Positions 1-11,944 of a DNA stretch of 64,000 nt are shown here, one piece after another. The DNA is taken from assembly GCF_964204645.1 (NCBI RefSeq), contig NC_134028.1, positions 5,864,501 through 5,928,500 on the forward strand, read 5' to 3'. Origin of the DNA: Tubulanus polymorphus. Its lineage: Eukaryota; Nemertea; Palaeonemertea; Tubulaniformes; Tubulanidae. The first letter of the stretch is position 1; each line of letters opens with the position of its first letter. Under the pieces are notes generated by a model. It was not told the DNA's origin and did not search any database. It saw only the letters and a program-made list of their open reading frames with translations. Position numbers and translations under genes: made by a program.

Positions 1-85
1 TGATTGATAGTCATCAGTGTTCAATCAACATTCTTTTATTGGAAGTCATGATCAAAGGAATTTTCTCATTTCTATTCGGTTTCAG

Positions 86-3000
86 TTGGAAGTTGACCAG
101 TCATCATTTGCAGAAGATATGGATATGGAAGACGACCCTAGTGTCTTCATAGTAAGTATATGACTATTGCACGGGCACGTTGAGCATTTTTGAGGTTTAT
201 TTCTTTGTCAGTCATCGGCTGCCTAGGCGCATTTTCATTAAGATTTTCTGAGAAAAAATTTAGTGCATTATTTCTCAGCACGTATAAGATGGGCTGGCTG
301 GCTGGTGAATCAAGGCACACGCGTCCTCTATGTATTGAGATGCCTTTTTGCTCTGGTTGCGTGGGTGATAAAAACTTAATTTATAAGAGTAAAATCAGAA
401 TTCATTAATATACTTTTTTCTTTTCAGGAAAAAGAACACGCATCAATCAGCCAAGAGGTATGGAATATGTCATTTACGTAGATATTGTTGTTACAATTTT
501 TCATTGCTTGTCTAAAAGCTTACACCCATTCTATGCGACCAACTAAGTTTTTTTTCAAAATCAACATCGATTGTTACAATTACTGATATTGTAGGTCAAT
601 GAATTGTTGACCTCTATATGTTATCTACGTCTACTAGCTTCAGAGTACCTTTATTGATGGCAATAAACGAAGACGTCCGCGCCACGATTTAGAGGTTAGT
701 TATCATTCAAAAAAGTTTAAAATGGGAAGCGTCCTAGGAACATTGAAAACATTTTTTTAAAAATCCTATTTTCGAAAAATATCCAACGTCTGAATTAAAC
801 AAAAATAGAATTTTTGAATAAAATACCCAGGGCCTGGTGTTATAGACTGGTATTAACTTTTAACCGAGAGGTTAACTCAATTGAAAATGAATTGAGTTAG
901 CTCTGGGTAAAAGATAAATACAATTCTATAAAGCCGGCCCCAGGATTTTTTAATCAAACAATGATATTTTCCAGGACGCTTCCGTAAGGGTTAAACGTAT
1001 TTACATTATATTGTATAATCACTTGTGTTTTTTGCACTTGTAACTCATTAATGTTGATAAACCAATGATTACACGGATACGTGTTAGAACAGTTCTTTTT
1101 ATATATCCAATCAACCATTAGTCATGTTATATGTAACTCAAGTGCATATTTCTTTAGATATCCCATGTTCTACCTACGAAGAGTTTACGCTTACAGGCAA
1201 GTAAATCTTAGTATTTTTGTTTATAAAAGAAAAAACTGTATTTGCCGTCGCTTTCCCTCTCAGTGAATTATACAGTTCATAACGACCCTACCACTACTTG
1301 AGAACGAAATCGGTTTCAGCTATGTCTCGCTTTCTACGTTCAATGGTAACTGCTGTGTATTTTATAGGTGAATCAAATCAATGCGACAAGCCAGACCGAA
1401 CCTAGTAATGAGGTATATATCGATAATGTAACCCTCAAGTTGTTTCAAAGGACATCGGGTGCCACAACAACAGTCAGTTTTGGTAGTATGTACTTGACAT
1501 GTGTCAAAATGATCAGCATGCTAAACCAGAGAAATAAAATATCGATTCTCAATCCATCCTGTACTGCATGGCCCGATTTTATAGACTGGTATTAACTTTA
1601 ACCCGGGGGTTAACTCAATTGAAATTGAATTGAGTTAGCCCCCGAGTGAAAGTTAATACCTGTCTATGAAACTGGCCCCAGGAGTTGAAGAATTGCATAA
1701 AATTCTTTTCACAAGGTGAATCAGAGAAAAAGTCACTCCAGCCGTAAATCAAGTTTAACCCATATATACCTATAGGGACATTGTTAAACATAAGAAAACA
1801 ATTAGGTTTTTCTTCATTTAACAAAATTGGAACTGCGCATCTGTGCTGGTCATTTTAACACCTTTATCAGGTGAACTAATCGAGTTATGGCACCCCGGCT
1901 TCCTTTCAAACGTCAAGTCGAAATTTATACTAATGGCAACTTGCATCGAATTTTACAGGTTGTTACACAACAGCTCGTTACAGAGCTGAGGGAAAAGCTT
2001 GCAACCACTGAGAGAAGGCTTAAAGATATTGAGGTAAGGTTTGCGTACTTGATAACAATGAAAATCATCTAAAACATGTATATACAGTAAAACCTGCGAT
2101 CATACGGAGACGATTTGGCCGTGCTAAAATTTGACTCGGGCCTGCTCCGACGTTTTTGGTCGGGTTAAATTTGTCCCGGGTCTAACTAGCGCGCGCCTAT
2201 TTGTCACCCCTGCGAACGGTAATTGTAGGCCTAATTTGGCACCCGTGTGATATAATTGTACTTAATATAACTTTTTTTTAAATTTTGTTTTAAGATTGAA
2301 AAACAGTTCTCCACTAACATGATACAAGGCTTAGAAGAAGAATTGTTGGAAGTAAAGGTCAGTGTCACCAAATCTTACTACAAATTTGCCAAACTACCGG
2401 GTACAAAAAGTATCCCATTTCATGGTCCTGTACTAACCATGTCCTGATCTGGAATCTATGTATATTTTTGATAGAACTGTAAGGACTACCGCACTCCTTT
2501 TTCTGAAAATCATATCTACATGGTTTTGTCGGCTCATCACCAAAGTGTGCGCTTTCAATATTGGCCGACGACTTTTTTGTACGATATCTTAAACATCGCG
2601 CGGCTGTGCGCCGCAGTAATCAGCAGTGGTTCGTGGACTAACGTCGACATAGGCCTAACTAACGGCTTCATTGTTTTTTTTTTTTATTTATAGAAGTCTA
2701 ATAAGGAAAAAAACGAAAAGATTCATCTCTATGAACAGGTATGCCAATTCGATTTTTTTTTTGTCTTGGAAAAAAGTATTTAGTATGCTCTAACATGGGA
2801 TGCTTCAACGGTAAAAAGCGATAATTATAACAGCTGTGCCCTTCAGTTACACTTCTATGGTTCCTGGGACCTTGGAGTAATCAGACTGGTGAAATCAGAG
2901 AGTACGTTCACACACGTGATAGTGAATTGACTACAGACCACTGGCCCCCGTAATCTATTAATGACTGCAGTTCATCATTGTCACCCGCACCTACACTCTA

Positions 3001-5341
3001 AACATCAAGTAGCTGTAATGAGTGTGATGGATTACAGAAATATTTATGATTCAAAAGTGTAAATTTGAAGGATTTTTAAATCTTATTACTTCAAGGTTTA
3101 TCTAATCAAAAGTACGCTTAGTTAAAAACGGTGCTGATGAAGACACGATAGGGGCGATATGCTAAATTCACGTCAGTGTGAACTCCTAGCTACACACTGA
3201 TATTCATTTCATCTACCCAAAGTTATCCCTGTAGTAATTATCTTATCCAAAGTACGCTTAGTAAGTTAAACTCAGATGAACCAGCCCCAGATTTTATGTA
3301 TTGAATTTGAAAATGCAGTGGAAAATAATTTACCGTGATGGCTTTCTGTATTTAATGTTCTAATATTCATACAGTGTGCTTACATGTATTTCTAGGAATT
3401 GAAAAGGATTCGGCATCAAAATCCACAAGATGTAAATTGTAAAGGTAGATCATTTTACTTTATTGAAGGCCCACTAAACTGTCACTTAACCGATTTGGAT
3501 CCTTCTTTTCGTCAAACATACATGTATTACTGTGTTATATTCATTTCTGTAATCAAAATGTGTTTAGATCATCCTCTTTTGAGAAATATAGCTTTAGAAT
3601 TTATCTCTTCAAAATCTATAAAATCCCTGCATAACATAAAGGGGGAACTAGCTTAGTTCAAATTCAGATTCAGATTACACATAAACAAAATGTAGGCTAA
3701 TTCAAAGTACAAATATTGACAACTTAAATACCCGTAATTATCATCATTATTGTTACTGTTACTCATTTCAAGTGCTGAAGTCACTTTGAGCGGTCTTGGT
3801 CAAGTGCCAGTATCCACTGCAATTAAGTGATCACTTGACACATGGCTAGTGGGGTAAAATATTATTGAGCAGCTGCCCTTGAAAATAGGTGGATCTTAAG
3901 AGTATTATGAGTTTTCAACGTGTGTCAGGTTTAACCGTGTTGGGCCTACAGTACTGTTGTGATCGCCAACCATTATCGCTGTGAATATTATAAATAGGCT
4001 AACAGTAGCTAGAGGGAAGGCCTAAGTGGCATATGTGGCTGTAGAAATGCGTTACTGATATATATATATATATTTTTATTGTGCAGTTTGGATATATTAT
4101 GATATAATTTCGTAACATAATTTGATGATGCATTACTAAGTTGATTACTACTGATACATGGAATAGAGGGGCTGGGGGTAACAATACCAATTTGGGGCGA
4201 ATTTGATCTAGATTCTGTTTAGGATACCTGCGCTTTATAAATGACATTATAATTATTGTTATTATTATTACTATTATCATTATTATAAGTTCATAGATAT
4301 ATACTGCAGTATTTGACAGATAATATGCCTGTTATACTGCTCCTCAGCCCAAGTTACTAACACAAACAATAGACAGACGATCATCATGATGATCTATCTA
4401 AAAAAATTAGTTGTGACTCCATTTTACGTGTTCAAGCTCAAATTCATGTGAAATATAAATTTTTCGTGAAAGATTAAACATACCCCAGCATAGCTCTTAT
4501 TGGTAAAAATGAAATGATCCTTTATAATTTACACAATTTACCGAAAAACTATGGGGCTAACATTAAAATGCATATGGTTTGAAATTGATATTTTCCAGCG
4601 AAAACGGCAGACATATCGCTGATTTCCCCAAATTTTAGTGATGAACTGCCATTAGTTGACATTCCCATGCAGACGAAGCAAACGGTAGGTTTTATAATAC
4701 AGCCCCGGAAAAATCCCAAGTTCTGTTATTTTGTGTTAAAGAATATTTTTGGACTACATTTTTCCATCACTAAATAGAATGTTCCCACCATCATGCAGGG
4801 ACTTAGTCTTCATTTATGAAATTCACGCATCTTAATTGAAATACTGAATAACATAATAACTTGCTAGTTCTCGGAAACTATAAATAGCTGCAATACGCAT
4901 GCGTTCGACATGCACATATAAAAATATGCTGCTACTGCACTCTGGGTTTTGAAGGGTTTATGGGAATTAGCTATGTATATATCATTAAGATTTAGATTTA
5001 TTGGATTATTTATTAGATTTATTATTCTCTTTTAGTTCGATGAAGGCGACGTCCTCCTTGTCGACTGGACAAGATTTGGAATCTATTTGGCAGCAGTTGA
5101 TTCCACAAAAAATCTCATTTCCTGCCAAAAGCATATATGCAAAAGACCGTCGCATAACTTCAGTGACGCCTTAGAAACAAGAGTCCTCAACAAAGAGGAC
5201 GTGCAAAGTATGAAGTCGGTCGACCTGAAGATGGTCATTTGCAAGGTGCCGAATGCCAGGCGAGAGGACGACGCAATAGTTGGTGTAGATTACATTTGGG
5301 TACACGCCATGGTTAAAAAATACACCTCCCAACATTCTTAA
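86..5341 (+). CDS. Coiled-coil protein with C-terminal FIP200/ATG11 claw-like domain (5' partial)
   Basis: Twelve exons were traced by splice sites and phase: 86-151, 428-457, 638-694, 975-983 (9-nt microexon, least sure), 1158-1196, 1368-1412, 1959-2033, 2295-2357, 2694-2738, 3396-3444, 4599-4684 and 5036-5341. Together they give 289 codons plus stop; the 5' end lies outside the window. The middle exons encode a charged coiled coil (VVTQQLVTELREKLATTE, then IEKQF..EEELLEVK). The last exon encodes about 101 residues starting FDEGDVLLVDW and ending near VGVDYIWVHAM. Coiled coil followed by a hydrophobic GDxVLL start and a final V..G..Y..V.A strand is the layout I recall for the C-terminal claw of RB1CC1/FIP200 and ATG11, the autophagy scaffold that binds cargo receptors. 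Similarity is weak, so the exon structure is well supported but the family call is tentative. One intron starts with GC (after 1196). Confidence 0.55.
829..944. mobile_element. Short palindromic MITE, copy 1
   Basis: About 116 bp that folds on itself. It opens near CCTGGTGTTATAGACTGG, has GTTAACTCAATT and AATTGAGTTAGC around the centre, and closes with CGGCCCCAGG. It lies in an intron of the claw-like gene and matches the copy at 1568-1682. Confidence 0.7.
1568..1682. mobile_element. Short palindromic MITE, copy 2
   Basis: Second copy of the element at 829-944. It has the same centre (GGTTAACTCAATTGAA / AATTGAGTTAGCC) and better preserved arms (TATTAACTTTAACCCGGGGG against CCCCCGAGTGAAAGTTAATA). 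No coding capacity. It is a non-autonomous fold-back element in an intron. Confidence 0.7.
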
Positions 5342-5356
5342 TAATTATTTTTCTGT

Positions 5357-7880
5357 TTAGATTACTTAGCGCTTAATGATAATCATTTATTCGTTCTATT
5401 ATTTGATATATACGATCTATCGCTACTAGTTTATAGAAGCTTCATCGGGTCGCTTCTTTAGACTAGCAGAAAAAACTCGTACTTGCCAAATAGATAAAGA
5501 AAACCCTCAAAGTGCTGCCTGTCAATTCAATAGATATTGAGTTAAGACTTAATTTTGAAATATGTTTAAGCGATTTCTATAGAAAAACAAATCAATTTGC
5601 TTGTCTCGAATTTGACAGATAAATTTGAGTGAAAAAATGTTTTCCACTTTGTACTAAGTTCGATTTGCAGATTATCGAATTTCGACATTAACCGTTGCAT
5701 CTTAATATCCGACTTTAAGAGGACCTATCTCGCGATATTGTCCAAAGATTTGACGTCTCCGGGGTCCTGGGATTAAATCCTTGCCTCGGCCGGTGTAAGT
5801 TTCATAGTCTAGTATTCTAACTGGTGTGATAAGAAATTCTGGTCCACGGTGACATTCAGGTTTCTGTTTCGCTGATAGGAAGTTTATTGGGCGCCAGAGT
5901 CTTACATTAGGTGTACTGATAATCTTGTCTTTGATTTTTTAGATGAACAGTTATTTGTGTATTTAATTCCTAATCTGAACATTTCTTACTAGTACATTGA
6001 AACTCAGTCATTCGTTATCATATTCCGACAATGGGGCTGATTTGACATTTCATAGGATCACTGAAAACATACTATAATTAGAATTGCCTGTGCGAAAATT
6101 TCAACAAATAAGTTCCGTGATTGCCAGGAAAATGGGTTTAGTTTACTTAGCGCTTAATAATAAACATTATTCTTTCAATTAAGTGCTATACGATATTTTG
6201 AAATGATTAGAATGATATAAAGTCTACATATATTTATAGGGAAAATTAAGAAGAAGCAAGCCGTTTTAACCAGAATAAATTGACCGAAATTGATTAACCA
6301 AAAGAATTGATTTTAAACACGTAGTACTCTGTAGGTAGTCTACATTTATTTGATATATACGATCTATCGCTACTAGTTTATAGAAGCTTCATCGGGTCGC
6401 TTCTTTAGACTAGCAGAAAAAACTCGTACTTGCCAAATAGATAAAGAAAACCCTCAAAGTGCTGCCTGTCAATTCAATAGATATTGAGTTAAGACTTAAT
6501 TTTGAAATATGTTTAAGCGATTTCTATAGAAAAACAAATCAATTTGCTTGTCTCGAATTTGACAGATAAATTTGAGTGAAAAAATGTTTTCCACTTTGTA
6601 CTAAGTTCGATTTGCAGATTATCGAATTTCGACATTAACTGTTGCATCTTAATATCCGACTTTAAGAGGACCTATCTCGCGATATTGTCCAAAGATTTGA
6701 CGTCTCCGGGGTCCTGGGATTAAATCCTTGCCTCGGCCGGTGTAAGTTTCATAGTCTAGTATTCTAACTGGTGAGATAAGAAATTCTGGTCCACAGTGAC
6801 ATTCAGGTTTCTGTTTCGCTGATAGGAAGTTTATTGGGCGCCAGAGTCTTACATTAGGTGTACTGATAATCTTGTCTTTGATTTTTTAGATGAACAGTTA
6901 TTTGTGTATTTAATTCCTAATCTGAACATTTCTTACTAGTACATTGTAACTCAGTCATTCGTTATCATATTCCGACAATGGGGCTGATTTGACATTTCAT
7001 AGAATCACTGAAAACATACCATAATTAGAATTGTCTGTGCGAAAATTTCAACAAATAAGTTCCGTGATTGCCAGGAAAATAGGTTTAGATTAGTTAGCGC
7101 TTAATAATAAACATTATTCGTTCAATTAAGTGCTATACGATATTTTGAAATGATTAGAATGATATAAAGTCTACATATATTTATAGGTAAAATTAAGAAG
7201 AAGCAAGCCGTTTTAACCAGAATAAATTGACCGAAATTCATTAACCAAAAGAATTGACGTTAAACAGGTAGTACTCTGTAGGTAGTCTACATTTATTTGA
7301 TATATACGATCTATCGCTACTAGTTTATAGAAGCTTCATCGGGTCGCTTCTTTAGACTAGCAGAAAAATCTCGTACTTGCCAAATAGATAAAGAAAACCC
7401 TCAGAGTGCTGCCTGTTTTATGTCAATTCAATAGATATTGAGTTAAGACTTTTTGAAATATGTTTAAGCGATTTATAGAAAAACAAATGAATTTGCTTGT
7501 CTCGAATTTGACAGAGAAATTAGAGTGAAAAAATGTTTTCCTCTTTGTACTAAGTTCGATTTGCAGAATATCGAATTTCGACAATAACCGTTGCGTCTTA
7601 AAGTGACTTTAAGAGGACTTATCTCGCGATACTGCCCAAAGATCTTACATTAGGTGTACTGATAATCTTGTCTTAGATTTTTTCAGATGAACAGTTATTT
7701 GTGTATTTTAAATTCTTAATTTGAATTTTTCTTACTAGTACATTGTAACTCAAGTCATTTGTTATCATATTCCGACATGGGCTGATTTGAAATTTCATAG
7801 AATTTCTGAAAATATACTATAAATAGAATTGACTGTGCGGCAATTTCAACAAATTAATGCCGTGGTTGTTAGGAAAAAAT
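5357..7880. repeat. Tandem repeat with 947-bp period (about 2.6 copies)
   Basis: The segment starting TGATATATACGATCTATCGC occurs at 5404, 6351 and 7298, exactly 947 bp apart both times. Copies 1 and 2 differ by scattered substitutions only. Copy 3 is more diverged and lacks the stretch around GGGGTCCTGGGATTAAATCC, ending near 7880. A small leading fragment (TTAGCGCTTAAT) lies at 5365. The array starts within 20 bp of the stop codon of the upstream gene, so it may form part of that gene's 3' UTR. No conserved reading frame was seen. Confidence 0.9.
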
Positions 7881-8904
7881 GATATTGGTGGAAGCTTCAT
7901 CTAAATAAAGTAAATCTTCAGAGAACTACCAGTTTTACCTCCATTCAAGTAAAATAAGTAGAAACTTACTAGATTTTAGTTACGTACTTAATTCTCCCCT
8001 TAATAAGCTGCGTTCGAATTTGATGGATACACGGTGAATCCGCTATTTTCTATCGAACCATAATCATCCGCAAAAAATCATCATGTTTAATGCCTGCATC
8101 ATGTTTTATAACATTTATCATTTCTCTCATTCCGCCGTCATTAGTAGACGGCCTTCTTATAATTATTTTGTTGAATAATGTGAGACCCGTTTGTATAACT
8201 TGGATGAGTAAATTAAATTAACACAACATTTCAATAATTCCGTGTATAGGAAACTGAAAACATATTTTGTAACCACGATAAATTGCACAGTTGCAATGTT
8301 TTATGTATAGTTGAGTCAATTTCTATATTTTGTACACGTTAATTTGATCCCGTATGTACATGTCTTTTATTCTGTCCAGCATTATGCAGTTGTTATATAC
8401 TATTGTATCTGTTAATAAAGCCAATGAGAGTGAGAGTATTTTTCTAATCTATGCCATAATCATAATGCATTCAGATTATATATACGGTGACACTTTTCCA
8501 TGTATATGAACTTGTTGTTAATTTTGTATGATCTTTTTACACCTGGTGTGTACATATTTTATGAAATAAAGACTTATTACGATAACCACTTTCGTTGTAA
8601 ATATTCAGCGTTGTTAGATACAACGCGTGTTTAAAAGTCATGTGTTCATCAATAAATATTATGAATATCAAGAATTATGTAAGATTAATCGAACATTTGC
8701 GCTTATCAAATTGATAGAAATTTCTAATGGTCAATAAATACATTTTTGATACACGTTGAATACTCTCAAATTATCATTGATGTTTGAACATATGCGATTT
8801 CGCACATATTGCAGTGACATTCCTCATCTTATCGTCAAAACGGATTTCTTCAAGAGGCACTCTTTTCACCATCAAGATTGGGATTAACGCTTATTCGAGG
8901 AGCT
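7881..8904 (+). other. AT-rich non-coding stretch with two poly(A) signals
   Basis: No gene is seen. AATAAA occurs at 8414-8419 and 8565-8570 on the + strand, downstream of the claw-like gene. Either could end a roughly 3-kb 3' UTR of that gene that includes the 947-bp array, but no transcript evidence is available here. Confidence 0.4.
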
Positions 8905-10362
8905 TATCGATTCACCGCCAAAATTACGATTTCACGCTTGGGTGCCCCTAGTTTTAGTGCCAAAACAACGATTTCACACTTTTTTGAGGGACGGCCCTCG
9001 TTTTAGTGCAATAACAGTGATTTCCCACTTTTTGGAGGGACGCCCCTTGTTTTAGTGCAATAACAGTCATTTCACACTTTTTTGGGGGACGCTCCTTGTT
9101 TTAGTGCCAAAACCGTGATTTCCCACTTTTTGGAGGGACGCCCCTCGTTTTAGGGCAATAACAGTCATTTCACACTTTTTTGAGGGACGCTCCTCGTTTT
9201 AGTGCCAAAACCGTGATTTCCCACTTTTTTGAGGGACGCCCCTCGTTTTAGTGCCAAAGCTGTAGTTTCCCACTTTTTGAGGGACGCTCCTCGTTTTAGT
9301 GCCAAAGCCGTAATTTCCCACTTTTTGAGGGACGTTCCTCGTTTTAGTGTTAAAACCGTGATTTCCCACTTTTTTGAGGGACGCTCCTCGTTTTAGTGCC
9401 AAAACCGTAATTTCCCACTTTTTGAGGGACGCTCCTCGTTTTAGTGTTAAAACCGCGATTTCCCACTTTTTTGAGGGACGCCCCTCGTTTTAGTGCCAAA
9501 ACCGTGATTTCCCACTTTTTTGAGGGACGATCCTCGTTTTAGTGCCAAAGCCGTAATTTCCCACTTTTTGAGGAACGATCCTCGTTTTAGTGTTAAAACC
9601 GCGATTTCCCACTTTTTTGAGGGACGCCCCTCGTTTTAGTGCCAAAACCGTGATTTCCCACTTTTTGAGGGACGTTCCTCGTTTTAGTGCCAAAACCTTG
9701 ATTTCCCACTTTTTTGAGGGACGCCCCTCGTTTTAGTGCCAAAGCTGTAGTTTCCCACTTTTTGAGGGACGCTCCTCGTTTTAGTGCCAAAGCCGTAATT
9801 TCCCACTTTTTGAGGGACGTTCCTCGTTTTAGTGTTAAAACCGTGATTTCCCACTTTTTTGAGGGACGCCCCTCGTTTTAGTGCCAAAACCGTGATTTCC
9901 CACTTTTTTGAGGGACGCCCCTCGTTTTAGTGCCAAAACCGTAATTTCCCACTTTTTGAGGAACGCTCCTCGTTTTAGTGTTAAAACCGCGATTTCCCAC
10001 TTTTTTGAGGGACGCCCCTCGTTTTAGTGCCAAAACCGTAATTTCCCACTTTTTGAGGGACGATCCTCGTTTTAGTGTTAAAACCGCGATTTCCCACTTT
10101 TTTGAGGGACGCCCCTCGTTTTAGTGCCAAAGCTGTAGTTTCCCACTTTTTGAGGGACGCTCCTCGTTTTAGTGCCAAAGCCGTAATTTCCCACTTTTTG
10201 AGGGACGGTCCTCGTTTTAGTGCCAAAACCGTGATTTCCCACTTTTTTGAGGGACGCCCCTCGTTTAAGTGCCAAAACAGCTTACACTTTTTTTATAGAG
10301 ACGCCCCTGTTTAAGTGCCAAAAAATTTGATTTTACACCTTTTTGAGGGACGCCTTCGCTTC
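8905..10362. repeat. 48/49-bp minisatellite, about 30 units, with a 485-bp higher-order repeat
   Basis: The unit contains TTTTAGTGCCAAAACCGTGA, then TTTCCCACTTTTTT, then GAGGGACGCCCCTCG. The unit length is 48 or 49 bp depending on the T run. Edge units are degenerate and central units nearly identical, as expected from unequal exchange. Segments at 9199-9402 and 9684-9887 match almost exactly, showing a higher-order period of 485 bp (ten units). Open frames on both strands are by-products of the repeat. Confidence 0.93.
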
Positions 10363-10462
10363 AAAACAGCCGCAAAGAAGATGATTTTTCACGAAAAAAA
10401 ATCATCAAAACAGAATCAAAAAATGTATCTTTTCGGATTTTACATTATTTTTTCGGACGAGG

Positions 10463-11727
10463 TTAAATCTAAATAGAATTTCTTAGATCAGTAAATCGTC
10501 ATTTATGTTCGTAATATGTGTGTATCTGTTACAATGCTTTCCGTACCTGTTTGATCTTGTATTTCTCCATCAAATGATGATACTTTTCTTCCATTACGGC
10601 TCTTTCTTTCTTGTAATTTTCCTCCTTCTTCATAGAATCGTCTTTAGTCTTCTGGATTTGTTCCCTGAGCGCTATAATCTGGAAAGAAAATATAGCAACT
10701 CAAAGATGGAAATACAAGGTTTCTCTAGATCAACGTTTCACCTATAACCACGTTGGCTGTTTTCCCAGCCAGCCAGCTAAACGACTACGAATCACATAAG
10801 TTGATTTTGAGTTATCTTCCCCCATATTATATTCATCCCAATATCATTACAACTGGAGGAAATGCCATCCGATTATAAACATGTTCATACCACTTTATTG
10901 TCGTTCTCATATTTCACAACTTTGCCTTTCAAGACGTTATTTTCATCGGCGAGTTTGGTTCTTTCTGCTTGGCATTTTACGAGGGCTGCATTCTTTTTGC
11001 TAATATCGGATTTCTGAGAGACGACAGTGTTTTTTGAATCAGTAATTACTACATCTTTCGCTTTGATTTTCTTATCGAAATCAAGACGTTCGGATTGGGT
11101 TTGACTTCTCAATTTATTATTTTCGGTTTTCAGCGCCAAGATCTGTTTTTCTTTTTGTACGAGTAGATTTTTGTTCTGGTTAATCGTTGCTAAGTGTTGT
11201 TGGTTAAGCTTCGTTAAATCGGCGATTCTCTGTTTCAGGTCCGTATTGAAAATCCCAGAGACTTGTTGCAATTGTAAAAGACAAATCAACAGGAGGACAA
11301 CTCGTCCAAATGCTCCGGAATCCCTAGAATATAAACGGCATACGATAAATTACGCTAAATGTGTAATATTATTTAGACAATTAAAGCGTCTGTGAAAATC
11401 ATTTGAAGAAATCTTAACTGTGAGATGCTGATCTTAAAGATCATTGTTTAGAATTCTTTTTGAATTGTCTCTGAAAGCTATGGCAAAATTCTTGATGGTA
11501 TTGAAGCCACAAAAACGCTGTCGGCAATTACACGTTATTTGTATATATTGATGAGCGTTATAGAATTTCAGAACTGAGCAATGGATGAGACAAAGTAGAC
11601 CTACTCGTATTGATACGTCCAGCTTGGTTTTGATATTATGACAATGATGTATTTATGACATCATTACACGTATTAATAAAGAATCGTAGAGGCATACGTC
11701 TTTTCTCTTAACTTACCGTTTAGCCAT
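10463..11727 (-). CDS. Secreted coiled-coil protein, divergent partner of the gene at 11945
   Basis: Exons in transcription order: 11717-11727 (ATG, MAK plus part of R), 10891-11323 and 10547-10678. A tiny last exon, 10463-10468 (Ile-stop), is proposed because the preceding donor is phase 0 and TTTAG precedes ATTTAA; this end is uncertain. The product would be about 193 residues. An uncharged core (VVLLLLICLLQLQQ) near residues 12-25 followed by VSG|IF looks like a cleaved signal peptide. The rest is almost wholly predicted coiled coil, rich in K, E, Q and N (for example LALKTENNKLRSQ). I do not recognise the family. The start region resembles that of the + strand neighbour, which ends its leader PSG|VF, so the two are likely diverged duplicates. 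Role unknown; a secreted filament or scaffold is speculation. Confidence 0.6.
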
Positions 11728-11944
11728 TGTCAAATGTCTTAATAGTATTTACTAAAAGATATGCTATGCGCTAAAATTTCACTTTCTGTTGACTTTGGAC
11801 TATGTGCTTCTTCTCAGATAACTATACAAAAGGTAGGACCTATATCTGTTTTGTATGTCATTTATATGATATGATATCATTTCATCTATATATAGATTTC
11901 GTTGCTTGGGCTTTCCGAAATACCTGCCATCCGATTTATGGAGA
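11728..11944. promoter_or_regulatory. Shared promoter region of a head-to-head gene pair
   Basis: Only 217 bp separate the ATG of the minus-strand coiled-coil gene (11727) from that of the plus-strand one (11945). The stretch contains alternating AT runs (TATATGATATGATATCAT and ATCTATATATAGATTT) that could supply TATA-like elements. Both promoters must overlap unless more distant 5' exons exist. Confidence 0.5.

Noticed and set aside
9199-10314. Open frames of 65-81 residues on both strands in the minisatellite
   Set aside because: They are frames of a 48/49-bp repeat. Frame shifts between units and repeated identical peptides show there is no protein gene.
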